This document shows, piece after piece, positions 1 through 7,535 of a stretch of DNA of 64,000 nucleotides. Location of the stretch: assembly GCA_017631885.1 (NCBI GenBank), contig JAGBSH010000014.1:1-64000 (forward strand), written 5' to 3'. Origin of the DNA: Fibrobacteraceae bacterium (GTDB lineage: Bacteria; Fibrobacterota; Fibrobacteria; Fibrobacterales; Fibrobacteraceae). Each line of letters starts with the position of its first letter. Position 1 is the first letter of the stretch. The notes beneath the pieces were generated by a model. The model had not been told where the DNA came from and made no database searches. It worked only from the letters and a program-made list of their open reading frames with translations. A program made the translations under genes and the position numbers.

Positions 1-399
1 TATGCTTTTGATTCATTTGGGCAACAAGCCGCTTTTAAAGAAGCACTTGCATCGCTTTTAAAACAAGGAAACAGCTATTCTTCTGTTTTAGAAGAAATTT
101 TGGTATATTTGAGAGAAACACTCCCACAACAAGAAAAGGAAACCATTATGGACTCTTTAGAAGTTTTAGAAAACAAAGGCTACACTTCTATCGCTGAAGC
201 CGATTACGAAGAAGGTTTCCTTGAAGGTGAAGCTAAAGGCTTCCTTGAAGGTGAGGCTAAAGGCAAAGCGGAAGGCTTTTTGGATGGCATTAATGATGCT
301 AAACGTGAAATGGCAAAAGCGATGCTTATGGAAGGAATTCCTATTGATAAAATCAGAATCATTTCTAGTCTTTCTGAAGAAGAAATCAAAGATTTATAA
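1..399 (+). CDS. Rpn family recombination-promoting nuclease / putative transposase, C-terminal part
   Basis: The reading frame is open from the first base of the window, so only the last 132 residues of a longer protein are present. The visible part holds a helical segment, then a Gly/Glu/Lys-rich run of the type EGFLEGEAKG, then a C-terminal helix-turn-helix-like end (MLMEGIPIDKI, then LSEEEIKDL). This order is typical of the C-terminus of PD-(D/E)XK nuclease family transposases (Rpn/YhgA-like), in which the nuclease core lies upstream. The core is outside the window, so catalytic residues cannot be checked. An internal TTG at 100 could be read as a start but is probably just inside the gene. 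The Gly/Glu-rich part is encoded by a perfectly phased tandem repeat. A strong terminator follows directly. Confidence 0.7.
   Translation, partial: YAFDSFGQQAAFKEALASLLKQGNSYSSVLEEILVYLRETLPQQEKETIMDSLEVLENKGYTSIAEADYEEGFLEGEAKGFLEGEAKGKAEGFLDGINDAKREMAKAMLMEGIPIDKIRIISSLSEEEIKDL
217..264 (+). repeat. 24-bp in-frame tandem repeat inside the Rpn-type gene
   Basis: Two adjacent 24-bp copies (217-240 and 241-264) differ at one base and each encode FLEGEAKG. A related, diverged unit follows. Such repeats can gain or lose copies without breaking the frame. Confidence 0.9.
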
Positions 400-422
400 T
401 TTTTAATTTGATTTAATCTAAT

Positions 423-446
423 CTCCTGCTGAAGCAGGAGTTTTTT
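423..446 (+). terminator. Rho-independent terminator of the Rpn-type gene
   Basis: The stem CTCCTGC / GCAGGAG with a four-base loop (TGAA) is followed by six T residues. It starts 23 bases after the stop codon of the preceding gene. Confidence 0.9.
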
Positions 447-482
447 GATGTCTTTGTTTGCAGGGACTTGTCGACAAGTTAG

Positions 483-630
483 AGATGGCCGCGTCGTCTT
501 AAAAGATTCCTCGCCATGACAACTTGTTGTTAGATCGCCACACTATGTTCGCGATGACAATTCGCACTATGTTTGCGATGACAAGTTGCTAACAGATGGC
601 CACGAGGCATAAGCTTCTCGCCATGACAAG
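483..630. repeat. Cluster of dispersed REP-like repeat units
   Basis: Four related units lie in a row (about 483-520, 532-560, 561-585 and 594-630). Each ends in a GCGATGACA or GCCATGACA motif. The first two match, in inverted orientation and with one mismatch each, units at 63052-63089 and 63120-63148. They are clearly more GC-rich than the coding DNA around them and have no open frame of interest. The pattern resembles short interspersed palindromic repeats found in many bacterial intergenic regions; no transposase is attached. Confidence 0.8.
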
Positions 631-868
631 TCAGAATGCGTTTGACATGAGAGTAATTGCATTAGCGCCTTTAGCCCGAATGGGTTCGGACTCGGGGCTT
701 GCCTCGAGGCTGAACGGACGAGTGCCGAACAAGTTATAAAGATATTTAATTCAAAGGCACGAGATAACGCCCAAGGCGCGACGGCTTTAGCCGAAATGCC
801 CTTTCTTTTTTTATGCTTTTATGGGATTTAATCTGAATGAGAAAATTTTTGATATATTTTGAATTCTT
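631..868. other. Intergenic remainder before mutY, no gene seen
   Basis: No convincing coding frame. The stretch is GC-richer up to about 720 and contains short palindromes, for example CGGCT-TT-AGCCG at 782-793. It may be decayed repeat sequence. The last 60 bases are AT-rich and probably contain the mutY promoter, but no clear -35/-10 pair stands out. Confidence 0.5.
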
Positions 869-1906
869 ATGGACAAAGTTATCCTGAAAAAATTGCAAAA
901 ATGGTTTTGTGAGAATGCTGATTGTTTGCCGTGGAGGCCCCATTTGTTAGAGGCTTTGCGCGATCCTTATGCAGTTTGGATTAGTGAAACGATGCTGCAA
1001 CAGACGCAAGTGGCTACGGTGAAAGATTACTTTGTTCGTTGGATGAAACGATTTCCTGATTTGGATTCTTTGGCTAAAGCAAACGAGGCTGAGGTTTTTA
1101 AGTTTTGGCAAGGTTTGGGCTATTATAATCGTGCTAAAAATATTCTTAAAACGGCTAAGATTGTTGCACCTCAAATGCCTGATTCTCGCAAAGAATTAGA
1201 GGCTTTGCCTGGTATTGGAGCTTATACGGCCGGTGCTATTTTGAGCCTAGCTTTTCATAAGAATGAAGCCATTTTAGATGGAAATTTGGTTCGGATTTTT
1301 TCACGGTTTTATGCGCTTGATTTTTTGCCTGATTCAGCGATTCATAAAGAGATTTATTGGGATAAAGCAAGGCTTGTGGCGTGTGGAGAAAAGGCGTTTC
1401 TTAGAAATGAAGCGTTGATGGAACTTGGGAGAAATGTCTGTAAAGTCAAAAATCCTGCGTGTGAGAAATGCCCGCTTAAGAGTAAATGTTTTGCGTTTCA
1501 GAATAATTTAATTGAAAAATTCCCGCCGAAAAAAGATAGAGTTTATAAGCATTGGTATGGCGTTATTTTTGTTGTTCAATCTGCTGATAAAAAATTTTTT
1601 ATTACCGAAAATTCAGAGTTTTTTTTAAAGAATCAAAAAGTTTTTCCCCATTTTCCAATTGGAGAAACTGAAGCTAGAGGGATTCCGGCGAGAGTGGATA
1701 CTTTTTTGAATGGTTTAGAAGTGACTGATTTCTTTTATGGAAAAGATATAAACCATTCTATTACGCATTTTAAAATTTCTATGCGAACACTTTTTTTGAA
1801 TGTCGCTCAGAATGCGCCAAAAAATAGTTCTTGGATTGCTAAGAAGGAACTTAAAGATTTGCCTTCTAGCCTTTGTAAGAAAGTTTTAAATGCACTGAAA
1901 ATTTAA
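869..1906 (+). CDS. mutY: A/G-specific adenine glycosylase MutY
   Basis: Removes adenine mispaired with 8-oxoguanine or guanine in base-excision repair. The 345-residue length is normal. The catalytic Glu is E40 in SETMLQQTQV. The helix-hairpin-helix is LPGIGAYTAGA (about 113-123), followed by the catalytic Asp D137 in LDGNLVRIF. The [4Fe-4S] cluster ligands are C191, C198, C201 and C207 with the expected spacing C-x6-C-x2-C-x5-C. The last 130 residues form the weakly conserved NUDIX-like domain that recognises 8-oxoguanine. The start ATG at 869 gives a normal N-terminus (LPWR at 20-23). The gene converges on the barrel gene at 1911 with only four bases between the stops. Its upstream neighbour is the repeat region, so it is probably transcribed alone. 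Confidence 0.96.
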   Translation: MDKVILKKLQKWFCENADCLPWRPHLLEALRDPYAVWISETMLQQTQVATVKDYFVRWMKRFPDLDSLAKANEAEVFKFWQGLGYYNRAKNILKTAKIVAPQMPDSRKELEALPGIGAYTAGAILSLAFHKNEAILDGNLVRIFSRFYALDFLPDSAIHKEIYWDKARLVACGEKAFLRNEALMELGRNVCKVKNPACEKCPLKSKCFAFQNNLIEKFPPKKDRVYKHWYGVIFVVQSADKKFFITENSEFFLKNQKVFPHFPIGETEARGIPARVDTFLNGLEVTDFFYGKDINHSITHFKISMRTLFLNVAQNAPKNSSWIAKKELKDLPSSLCKKVLNALKI

Positions 1907-1910
1907 TAGG

Positions 1911-3431
1911 CTACTTTTTTCCGAAAAGGAATTCAAACGAAAGGGATACGCCAGAACGTAACCAAAAATCGGTATCATTTTTGTTTTTTATATGATCCTG
2001 ATTTTCAACATAACGCATGCCGCCGCCAAGATAAATATTTAAGAATGAAAACATTTGTCTGTTGTAAAGAAGATTCATGAGCCATTGTGTTTCAACAATT
2101 CCAGAAAGAACTTTGTCTGCTTCCATTGCGGATTCATAAGAGACGTAAAGTTCTTTGTCGCCTTGTTGTAAATAAGCTAGTTCTAATTCGATAAGATTTA
2201 AACCATATTGCCAAGATGCTGTAAACCATAAATCTAATGCGTCTGGCCCGCGGCGATACCCTATTGGATAATCGACATAGTACATGTCGGCAAAATCTTT
2301 GTCTGATTGATCGCGGTAATTGCTGCGATACATTTGGCGACTTGTATAAGCGAGTAAAGGTAAACGCCCATGATTGTGAATGGGGTCTGTTAAAACTACA
2401 TCAAATTGATATTTAAATGTTCCAATTCGAGCTGTTTCTATTGTTTGGGAATACCCAACCATGTAACTTAACATCATTCTGTTTGAAGCTCCACCTTTTT
2501 CTCCAACAGGACTTTTTAAATCTTCAATGTTAATTTGTCCGTAAAATTCAGAACCTTTGGCTGGCCTTGCTCCTATTTCAAATGTTGTACTTGCTTTGGT
2601 GTAGCCACCTGCAAAATTGTTATGCAAGAACATAAATGGATTAAAGGAACGGAATTCTAAAGCTTTTCCTCCAATCATGCTCATTTCTGTTAAAGAGAAC
2701 CAAAGGAAATCTAAATCTATCCCCATTCTGTGATAAACTAGATTCTTGTAATTTTCATCGTAAACTCGGTCTCGTTGATTGCTCGCTTGTTTATTTTTTT
2801 CTGGGCATTTTTGTGCAAAAGCTTCTGTGCCAGGTTTTGGACAACCTGTTGTTTTATCGATAACATCGCCATGAAGCCAAGCGTTTAAAGAAATCAACAT
2901 AAAATCATAACGGAAAATTGAAGGAGAAAATTTCCACCAAATCGCGTCATGATGCGGAGCTCCACCTATAGTCAGTGTATTTTCTGATGGACCTACTTCT
3001 GGTTTAAAACGACCAGCTTGAATAAAACCAAGTTTATTGTCTAAACGAGCATAAGCTTTTGTCGGGACATTTATATCTAATTCAGAAGGCTTTATGGTAA
3101 AATTGGTTTTTAAATCAGAATCATACCAAGCTTCTAAATCTTTTCGTAAAGGAGCTTCTATCCACATAGAAAAATTTTTATAGCCAGCCCCAAAAGTTAG
3201 CGCAAAAAATGGTGAAATAGATTCTTCATAATTACGAGCCGTTTCTAAAGGTATTTGTAATGCTCGCCAGTTACTGCCAAAACGATCTACAGTATCTGCC
3301 GCAAAGTAACTAGCTGTTGGAGCTCCATTAAAACCTAAGTTTAAATCTGTGCGCAACGAGAAAAATCCGTCTCTTGCAAAAAGAGTGGATACAAGGAACA
3401 CAAAAACAAATAATGCCCCATTCTTTTTCAT
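1911..3431 (-). CDS. Outer-membrane beta-barrel protein, Wzi-like
   Basis: A 506-residue secreted protein. Residues 1-19 are a signal peptide (MKKN, a hydrophobic core, cleavage after LFA). The rest is rich in alternating aromatic strands, and the protein ends in FEFLFGKK, as expected for an outer-membrane barrel. Segments such as GRFKPEVGPSENTLTIGGAP followed by an aspartate/histidine-rich turn, and LEFRSFNPFMFLHNN, resemble the capsule-assembly (Wzi) family, which anchors surface polysaccharide. That family assignment is from memory of the pattern and is tentative. The gene is divergent from mraY (97 bases between starts). The intergenic space may hold both promoters. It could also be a lineage-specific porin. 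Confidence 0.6.
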   Translation of the reverse strand: MKKNGALFVFVFLVSTLFARDGFFSLRTDLNLGFNGAPTASYFAADTVDRFGSNWRALQIPLETARNYEESISPFFALTFGAGYKNFSMWIEAPLRKDLEAWYDSDLKTNFTIKPSELDINVPTKAYARLDNKLGFIQAGRFKPEVGPSENTLTIGGAPHHDAIWWKFSPSIFRYDFMLISLNAWLHGDVIDKTTGCPKPGTEAFAQKCPEKNKQASNQRDRVYDENYKNLVYHRMGIDLDFLWFSLTEMSMIGGKALEFRSFNPFMFLHNNFAGGYTKASTTFEIGARPAKGSEFYGQINIEDLKSPVGEKGGASNRMMLSYMVGYSQTIETARIGTFKYQFDVVLTDPIHNHGRLPLLAYTSRQMYRSNYRDQSDKDFADMYYVDYPIGYRRGPDALDLWFTASWQYGLNLIELELAYLQQGDKELYVSYESAMEADKVLSGIVETQWLMNLLYNRQMFSFLNIYLGGGMRYVENQDHIKNKNDTDFWLRSGVSLSFEFLFGKK

Positions 3432-3528
3432 AACATTCCAATGTAGAAAATAGAATCCTTAAACCAAATGTTTATTTTCGTTTTGCTAACTTTATAGGGA
3501 GTTTTTTTACAACCCCTTTTAATAGATT

Positions 3529-4680
3529 ATGCTTTTTCAATGGCTTTATCATTTTACTGGCTTAGATTTGTTTGATGGTCGTCTTTTCCGAGCAGGTATT
3601 GCAATGCTTTTATCTGCAGGGCTTGTGTTTTTTTTAATGCCTAAATACATTCGCTTACTCCAGCGATTGGATGCTACTTCTGATTTTGATAAAAGTGGGG
3701 GCGTTAAATCCCCGCCAATTATGGGGGGCGCTTTACTAGTTATCATTGTAGAAATCGTTTCTATTCTTGTATGCCAAATGAATGGTTACACTATTTCTAC
3801 GCTTATGGTTCTTTTCCTTTTTTCTGCTGTCGGTGCTGTAGATGATATTGCAAAAGTCAGAGCAAAGCGTCTTGTTGCTCTTGGTAAATTAAAAGCGGCC
3901 GATTATATGGATAAAGCAGATGGTATTTCAAGTTCTCTACGCTTAGGGCTTTACTTTTTAATCAGTTTTATTGTCGCTATTTTTTGCTACAAGTTTATCC
4001 CAGAATTAAAAGGTGATTTAACGGTTCCATTTTTCCCGATTTCTGTATTCCAAATTCATTTACCTAATTGGGCTTTTATTGGCTTTATGACTTTTGTTAT
4101 TGCCGCAACTGCTAATGGTACAAACTTTACTGATGGACTAGATAGCCTTGTTTCTGTGCCTATCATTACAAGTATGATTTTCGTTGGGGCCGTTGCTTAC
4201 ATTGGCGGGAACTTTATTTTTAGTTCTTACTTACATGTTCCATTTTTACCTGGCTGCGATGAACTTTTTCCACTTGCTATGAGTATTGCCGGAGCTTTGC
4301 TTGCTTACTTGTGGTTCAATAGTCCTCCGGCAGAAATTTATATGGGAGACTCTGGCTCTGTTGGTTTTGGAGCTGCTATTGGGATTATGTTTATTTTAGT
4401 GCAAGCAGGGCTTTTCTTACCTCTCGTTTGCATCATTATTATTCTTGAAGCGTTTTCTGTATTGTTCCAGATTGGTTGGTTTAAAGTCACAAAAAAAGTT
4501 TCTGGTACAGGAAAACGACTTTTTCTTTGTGCTCCTCTTCACCACCATTACCAAAAGAAATGGGAAGGGCGTTATTCTTCAAAGCCATTACTTAATTCAA
4601 AAATTGTTTGGCGCATGCATTTGATTTCATTATTTGCTTTAATTATAAGTATGGTTATTTTCTTTGCTATTAGACAATAG
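3529..4680 (+). CDS. mraY: Phospho-N-acetylmuramoyl-pentapeptide transferase MraY
   Basis: Transfers phospho-MurNAc-pentapeptide to undecaprenyl phosphate, making lipid I at the inner membrane. At 383 residues with about ten membrane segments it fits the family. Diagnostic motifs are present: the DDxxK-type pair D105-D106 (AVDDIAKV), the catalytic NFTDGLD (N199, D202, D205), the YMGDSGSVGFG loop with D274, and APLHHHYQKKW with histidines 338-340. The trans-membrane loop after DDIAK carries an insertion compared with short MraY proteins. The gene normally sits inside the dcw cluster between murF and murD, but here it is separate and on the opposite strand. It is followed after eight bases by a UDP-HexNAc pyrophosphorylase, so the two are probably co-transcribed. 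The ATG at 3529 lacks a strong ribosome binding site. Confidence 0.95.
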   Translation: MLFQWLYHFTGLDLFDGRLFRAGIAMLLSAGLVFFLMPKYIRLLQRLDATSDFDKSGGVKSPPIMGGALLVIIVEIVSILVCQMNGYTISTLMVLFLFSAVGAVDDIAKVRAKRLVALGKLKAADYMDKADGISSSLRLGLYFLISFIVAIFCYKFIPELKGDLTVPFFPISVFQIHLPNWAFIGFMTFVIAATANGTNFTDGLDSLVSVPIITSMIFVGAVAYIGGNFIFSSYLHVPFLPGCDELFPLAMSIAGALLAYLWFNSPPAEIYMGDSGSVGFGAAIGIMFILVQAGLFLPLVCIIIILEAFSVLFQIGWFKVTKKVSGTGKRLFLCAPLHHHYQKKWEGRYSSKPLLNSKIVWRMHLISLFALIISMVIFFAIRQ

Positions 4681-4688
4681 AGGCTTCT

Positions 4689-6011
4689 ATGGATATAAAA
4701 GAATTGTTATTAGCTAATAATCAGAAAGATCTTTTAAATATATGGGAATCGCTAGCAGAAAAAGAAAAGAAGCTTCTTGAAAGTGATATTCTTTCTCAGG
4801 ATTTTGAACTTCTTGATTCCTTGTATAAAGCAAGTTTGCAAGAATCTTGTGTTTCTGAAACAGAAGATATCCAACCGATTATTTTTCCACATTCTGAAAA
4901 TGATTTAAGGCGAGAAATGTGGCATGCAACTGGTATGCACCTTTTGAAGCAGGGCTACGCCGCTGCTTTTACCTTGGCCGGGGGCCAAGGGTCGCGCCTC
5001 GGGTTCGAGGGGCCAAAAGGTGCCTACGATTTTGGCCTTCCAAGTAAGAGAAGTTTATTTGCTTTACAAGCCGAACGCTTGCTACGTTTAAGTGCAGAAG
5101 CTGAAAAACAAATCCCTTGGTGCATTATGACAAGCCCTTTAAATCACCAAGAAACAATAGCTCATTTCGAAGAAAATTCTTTCTTTGGTTTAGATAGAAA
5201 TTATGTCCGTTTTTTCCCTCAAGGAACAATTGCGGCTTTAACAAAAGAAGGCACTCCAATCGTTACAAAAAACAATCGTTTAGCATTAGTCCCAGATGGA
5301 AACGGTGGTTGTTTTAGAGCTCTTGCAAAAAGCGGTTGCCTTGCATGGCTTGTTGAACTTGGTGTTCGTTATGTTTTCTTATGTAATATTGATAACGCTC
5401 TTGTCCGCATTTGCGACCCAGTCTTTCTTGGTGCTTTAGCAGCAAATGGTAAACACGAAGCTATAGCTAAAGTCGTAGCTAAAAGAGACGCCTCTGAAAA
5501 AGTCGGCATCTTTGTCTATAAAAACAAAAAACCGGCTGTGATTGAATACACCGATATGCCAGAAGATTTACGTGAATTAAAAGACGGAGAAAACCTTGTC
5601 TTTGACGGCGCAAATATCGGAATCTATGCTTTTAGAATCGAAGCTTTGCGCAAAATGCAAAAGACTCCACTGCCATGGCATACCGCAAGAAAAACCGTTG
5701 AAAACATTCCTGATTCGTTAAAATTTGAACAATTTATTTTTGATGCTTTTCCTGCCTTAAATTCCTTTGCCACATTCGGTGCTTATCGTGATGATGAATT
5801 TTCTCCCATTAAAAATGCTGAAGGGAATGACTCACCACAAAGTGCAAGAGAAATGCTTGGTAACCTCCATAAAAGTTGGCTTATTCAGGCAGGTGTTAAA
5901 CTTTCAAATGACAAACTTTACGAAATTTCTCCTTCACTTTCCTATGCTGGAGAAGGGCTTTCTAAAACCATTTTTGAAAGAGAACTTGGAAAAAATATTT
6001 TAGAATTTTAA
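4689..6011 (+). CDS. UDP-N-acetylhexosamine pyrophosphorylase, eukaryote-type (UAP1/AGX-like)
   Basis: Makes UDP-GlcNAc (or a related UDP-sugar) from UTP and the sugar 1-phosphate. The protein is 440 residues. The nucleotide-binding loop LAGGQGSRLGFEGPKG (about 97-112) is characteristic of the eukaryotic UAP/UDPGP family, not of bacterial GlmU. Further family signatures are VPDGNGGCFRAL, the metal/UTP region FLCNIDNALVRICDP, VIEYTDMPEDL, and the acceptor-sugar region FDGANIGIYAF. There is no left-handed beta-helix acetyltransferase domain. GAGG six bases before the ATG supports the start. It sits between mraY and a lipid A acyltransferase, which fits a role supplying UDP-GlcNAc for peptidoglycan and lipopolysaccharide. 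Substrate choice between GlcNAc-1-P, GalNAc-1-P and Glc-1-P cannot be read from the sequence. Confidence 0.85.
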   Translation: MDIKELLLANNQKDLLNIWESLAEKEKKLLESDILSQDFELLDSLYKASLQESCVSETEDIQPIIFPHSENDLRREMWHATGMHLLKQGYAAAFTLAGGQGSRLGFEGPKGAYDFGLPSKRSLFALQAERLLRLSAEAEKQIPWCIMTSPLNHQETIAHFEENSFFGLDRNYVRFFPQGTIAALTKEGTPIVTKNNRLALVPDGNGGCFRALAKSGCLAWLVELGVRYVFLCNIDNALVRICDPVFLGALAANGKHEAIAKVVAKRDASEKVGIFVYKNKKPAVIEYTDMPEDLRELKDGENLVFDGANIGIYAFRIEALRKMQKTPLPWHTARKTVENIPDSLKFEQFIFDAFPALNSFATFGAYRDDEFSPIKNAEGNDSPQSAREMLGNLHKSWLIQAGVKLSNDKLYEISPSLSYAGEGLSKTIFERELGKNILEF

Positions 6012-6027
6012 TTATCGGAGTTTTATT

Positions 6028-6852
6028 ATGAAAGCAAAAATTTATGAATGGATTTTACGAAGTTTCATAAGGCTTCCTCATAGTATTCTTGAAACTATTT
6101 TTACCATTTGTTACCCGATTTATGCAATGTTGCATACAGAAAAAGCTTGGAAACGAGTCCTTTTACATTTAAGACATGCTGGATTCCCGAAAAAAAAAGT
6201 GGCTGTCCGTGGGGTTTTCAAAGCCTTATTTTTTAATATGATTGATTCACTTCGTTTTCTTGATGGTGCAAAAAAAATAAAACCTATCGTTTATTATGAA
6301 AACGAATCTGTGCTAACTAATTGCATTAAAGAAGAATTACCTATTGTTGCAATGGGCATACACCAAGGGGCTTTTGAAATCCAACATCGTTCATTGCTCC
6401 GTTACTCAAAAAAAGTTCACCTTTTTACAGAAAGTCTTAAAGATAAAGATTTAAATACGGCGTTACGTTCCATACGAAAATACGAAGGCTTAGAAGAACA
6501 CGATACTTTTGAAGTTGGTAAAGTTTTAAAACAATTTATCCGTGAAAAAAGTATTCTCGCTATTGCTGTAGACCAATCAAAAACAGCAAAAGGAAACCCC
6601 GTAACTCTCTTTGGGCAAAAATCCCATCTCTTTTTACGTTTGCCAGCAAAAGCTTGCCAAATGGGAGCCGCTATTGTAACATTTAGAACTTTCCATATTG
6701 GTGGAAACGAACACGTTGTTCGGTTTGAATCTATCTATGGCCCGGGTACTTCTGCGCAAGAAATTGCAAAATCCTTTGCCGAAGAAATGGAATCTTGGAT
6801 CCAAGAGCACCCAAGACAATGGACTTGGAATTACCATAGGAATTTTACCTAA
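6028..6852 (+). CDS. LpxL/HtrB-like lipid A biosynthesis acyltransferase
   Basis: A 274-residue member of the lysophospholipid acyltransferase superfamily that adds secondary acyl chains to lipid A at the cytoplasmic face of the inner membrane. The catalytic HxxxxE motif is in GIHQGAFEIQ. AIAVDQSKTAKGNPVTLFGQ corresponds to the family's substrate region (usually DQ followed by a G-x-x-V-x-F-FG pattern). The end has the usual W-x-W-x-H/N-R pattern (QWTWNYHRNF). A hydrophobic N-terminal segment (about 15-35) would anchor it. GGAG eight bases upstream supports the ATG. It shares one base with the next gene (TAATG), so translation is coupled. The exact acylation position is unknown. Confidence 0.82.
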   Translation: MKAKIYEWILRSFIRLPHSILETIFTICYPIYAMLHTEKAWKRVLLHLRHAGFPKKKVAVRGVFKALFFNMIDSLRFLDGAKKIKPIVYYENESVLTNCIKEELPIVAMGIHQGAFEIQHRSLLRYSKKVHLFTESLKDKDLNTALRSIRKYEGLEEHDTFEVGKVLKQFIREKSILAIAVDQSKTAKGNPVTLFGQKSHLFLRLPAKACQMGAAIVTFRTFHIGGNEHVVRFESIYGPGTSAQEIAKSFAEEMESWIQEHPRQWTWNYHRNFT

Positions 6853-7301
6853 TGGAATACAATGACGAAGAAAAATTTCAGCTAGAGTGGATGGCATCTC
6901 ACCCACTGACTGATAAAGATAAAGAACTCGCATTAACACTTTCTTTTGTTTCTCGTCCTCAGAAAAAAGTTGCTAAAAACAAAGACAAGCGAAACCCATC
7001 GGCTTGGAATTTACCATTACCGGAACAAGAATTAGATTTACATGGATTTCCAATAGACGAAGCAATGGCGGCTATTGAAGAAATGTTTGAAGCAATGAAA
7101 TTAGCGAATATGACGGTACTGCGTTTAATTCATGGCGGAGGTCACCCTTCTTCAAGCCAAATTAAAAGGACTATTGACAAAAAAGTTCGTAGTGAATGGA
7201 AAGGTGTTGTCAAATTTTATACTACTGAACCCAATAACGCAGGGGCTAGTATTATACAACTTGATAAAAATTATTCATTAAACAAAAAAGGGCAAAAATA
7301 A
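6852..7301 (+). CDS. Smr domain protein
   Basis: A 149-residue protein with an N-terminal charged part and a C-terminal Smr domain. The core motifs are ELDLHG (about 56-61) and VLRLIHGGG, the counterparts of the LDLHG and HGxG signatures of MutS2-type Smr endonucleases. The C-terminus reads FYTTEPNNAGASIIQL, as in other stand-alone Smr proteins, which often nick DNA or cleave RNA. It begins inside the stop codon of the acyltransferase gene and ends the plus-strand mraY group. A substrate cannot be assigned. No MutS part is attached. Confidence 0.85.
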   Translation: MEYNDEEKFQLEWMASHPLTDKDKELALTLSFVSRPQKKVAKNKDKRNPSAWNLPLPEQELDLHGFPIDEAMAAIEEMFEAMKLANMTVLRLIHGGGHPSSSQIKRTIDKKVRSEWKGVVKFYTTEPNNAGASIIQLDKNYSLNKKGQK

Positions 7302-7311
7302 CACTATTCCA

Positions 7312-7340
7312 TTGTGTTTCCTTAAAAATTTTACTAATAT
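7312..7340 (+). promoter_or_regulatory. Promoter of tRNA-Pro
   Basis: TTGTGT (7312-7317) and TAATAT (7335-7340) are separated by 17 bases, and the tRNA begins 12 bases downstream. This is a reasonable sigma-70 type promoter. Confidence 0.55.
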
Positions 7341-7351
7341 TGAAATGGTTT

Positions 7352-7425
7352 CGGAATATAGCTCAGTCTGGTAGAGCGCTTGCTTCGGGAGCAAGAGGCC
7401 GTGAGTTCGAATCTCGCTATTCCGA
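7352..7425 (+). tRNA. tRNA-Pro (anticodon CGG)
   Basis: A full cloverleaf can be drawn. The acceptor stem is CGGAATA / TATTCCG. The D arm contains AGCTCAGTCTGGTAGAGC. The anticodon stem CTTGC / GCAAG encloses the loop TTCGGGA with anticodon CGG. The T arm contains GTTCGAATC. The discriminator base is A and CCA is not encoded. A terminator follows 18 bases downstream. Confidence 0.96.
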
Positions 7426-7443
7426 CTACAGAACTTTTAATGA

Positions 7444-7470
7444 CAGGTTTCAAAAAACCTGTTTTTTTTT
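7444..7470 (+). terminator. Rho-independent terminator after tRNA-Pro
   Basis: Stem CAGGTTT / AAACCTG with a short A-rich loop, followed by nine T residues. Confidence 0.9.
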
Positions 7471-7535
7471 GCGAGATGAGAACTCACGAATTTTATTATA
7501 GTTCGACAAGTTTTTCTTTGAACAAAGTGAAATCT

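Noticed and set aside
483-630. CRISPR array at the left repeat region
   Set aside because: The units are not identical, lack regular spacing and unique spacers of constant length, and no cas gene is near.
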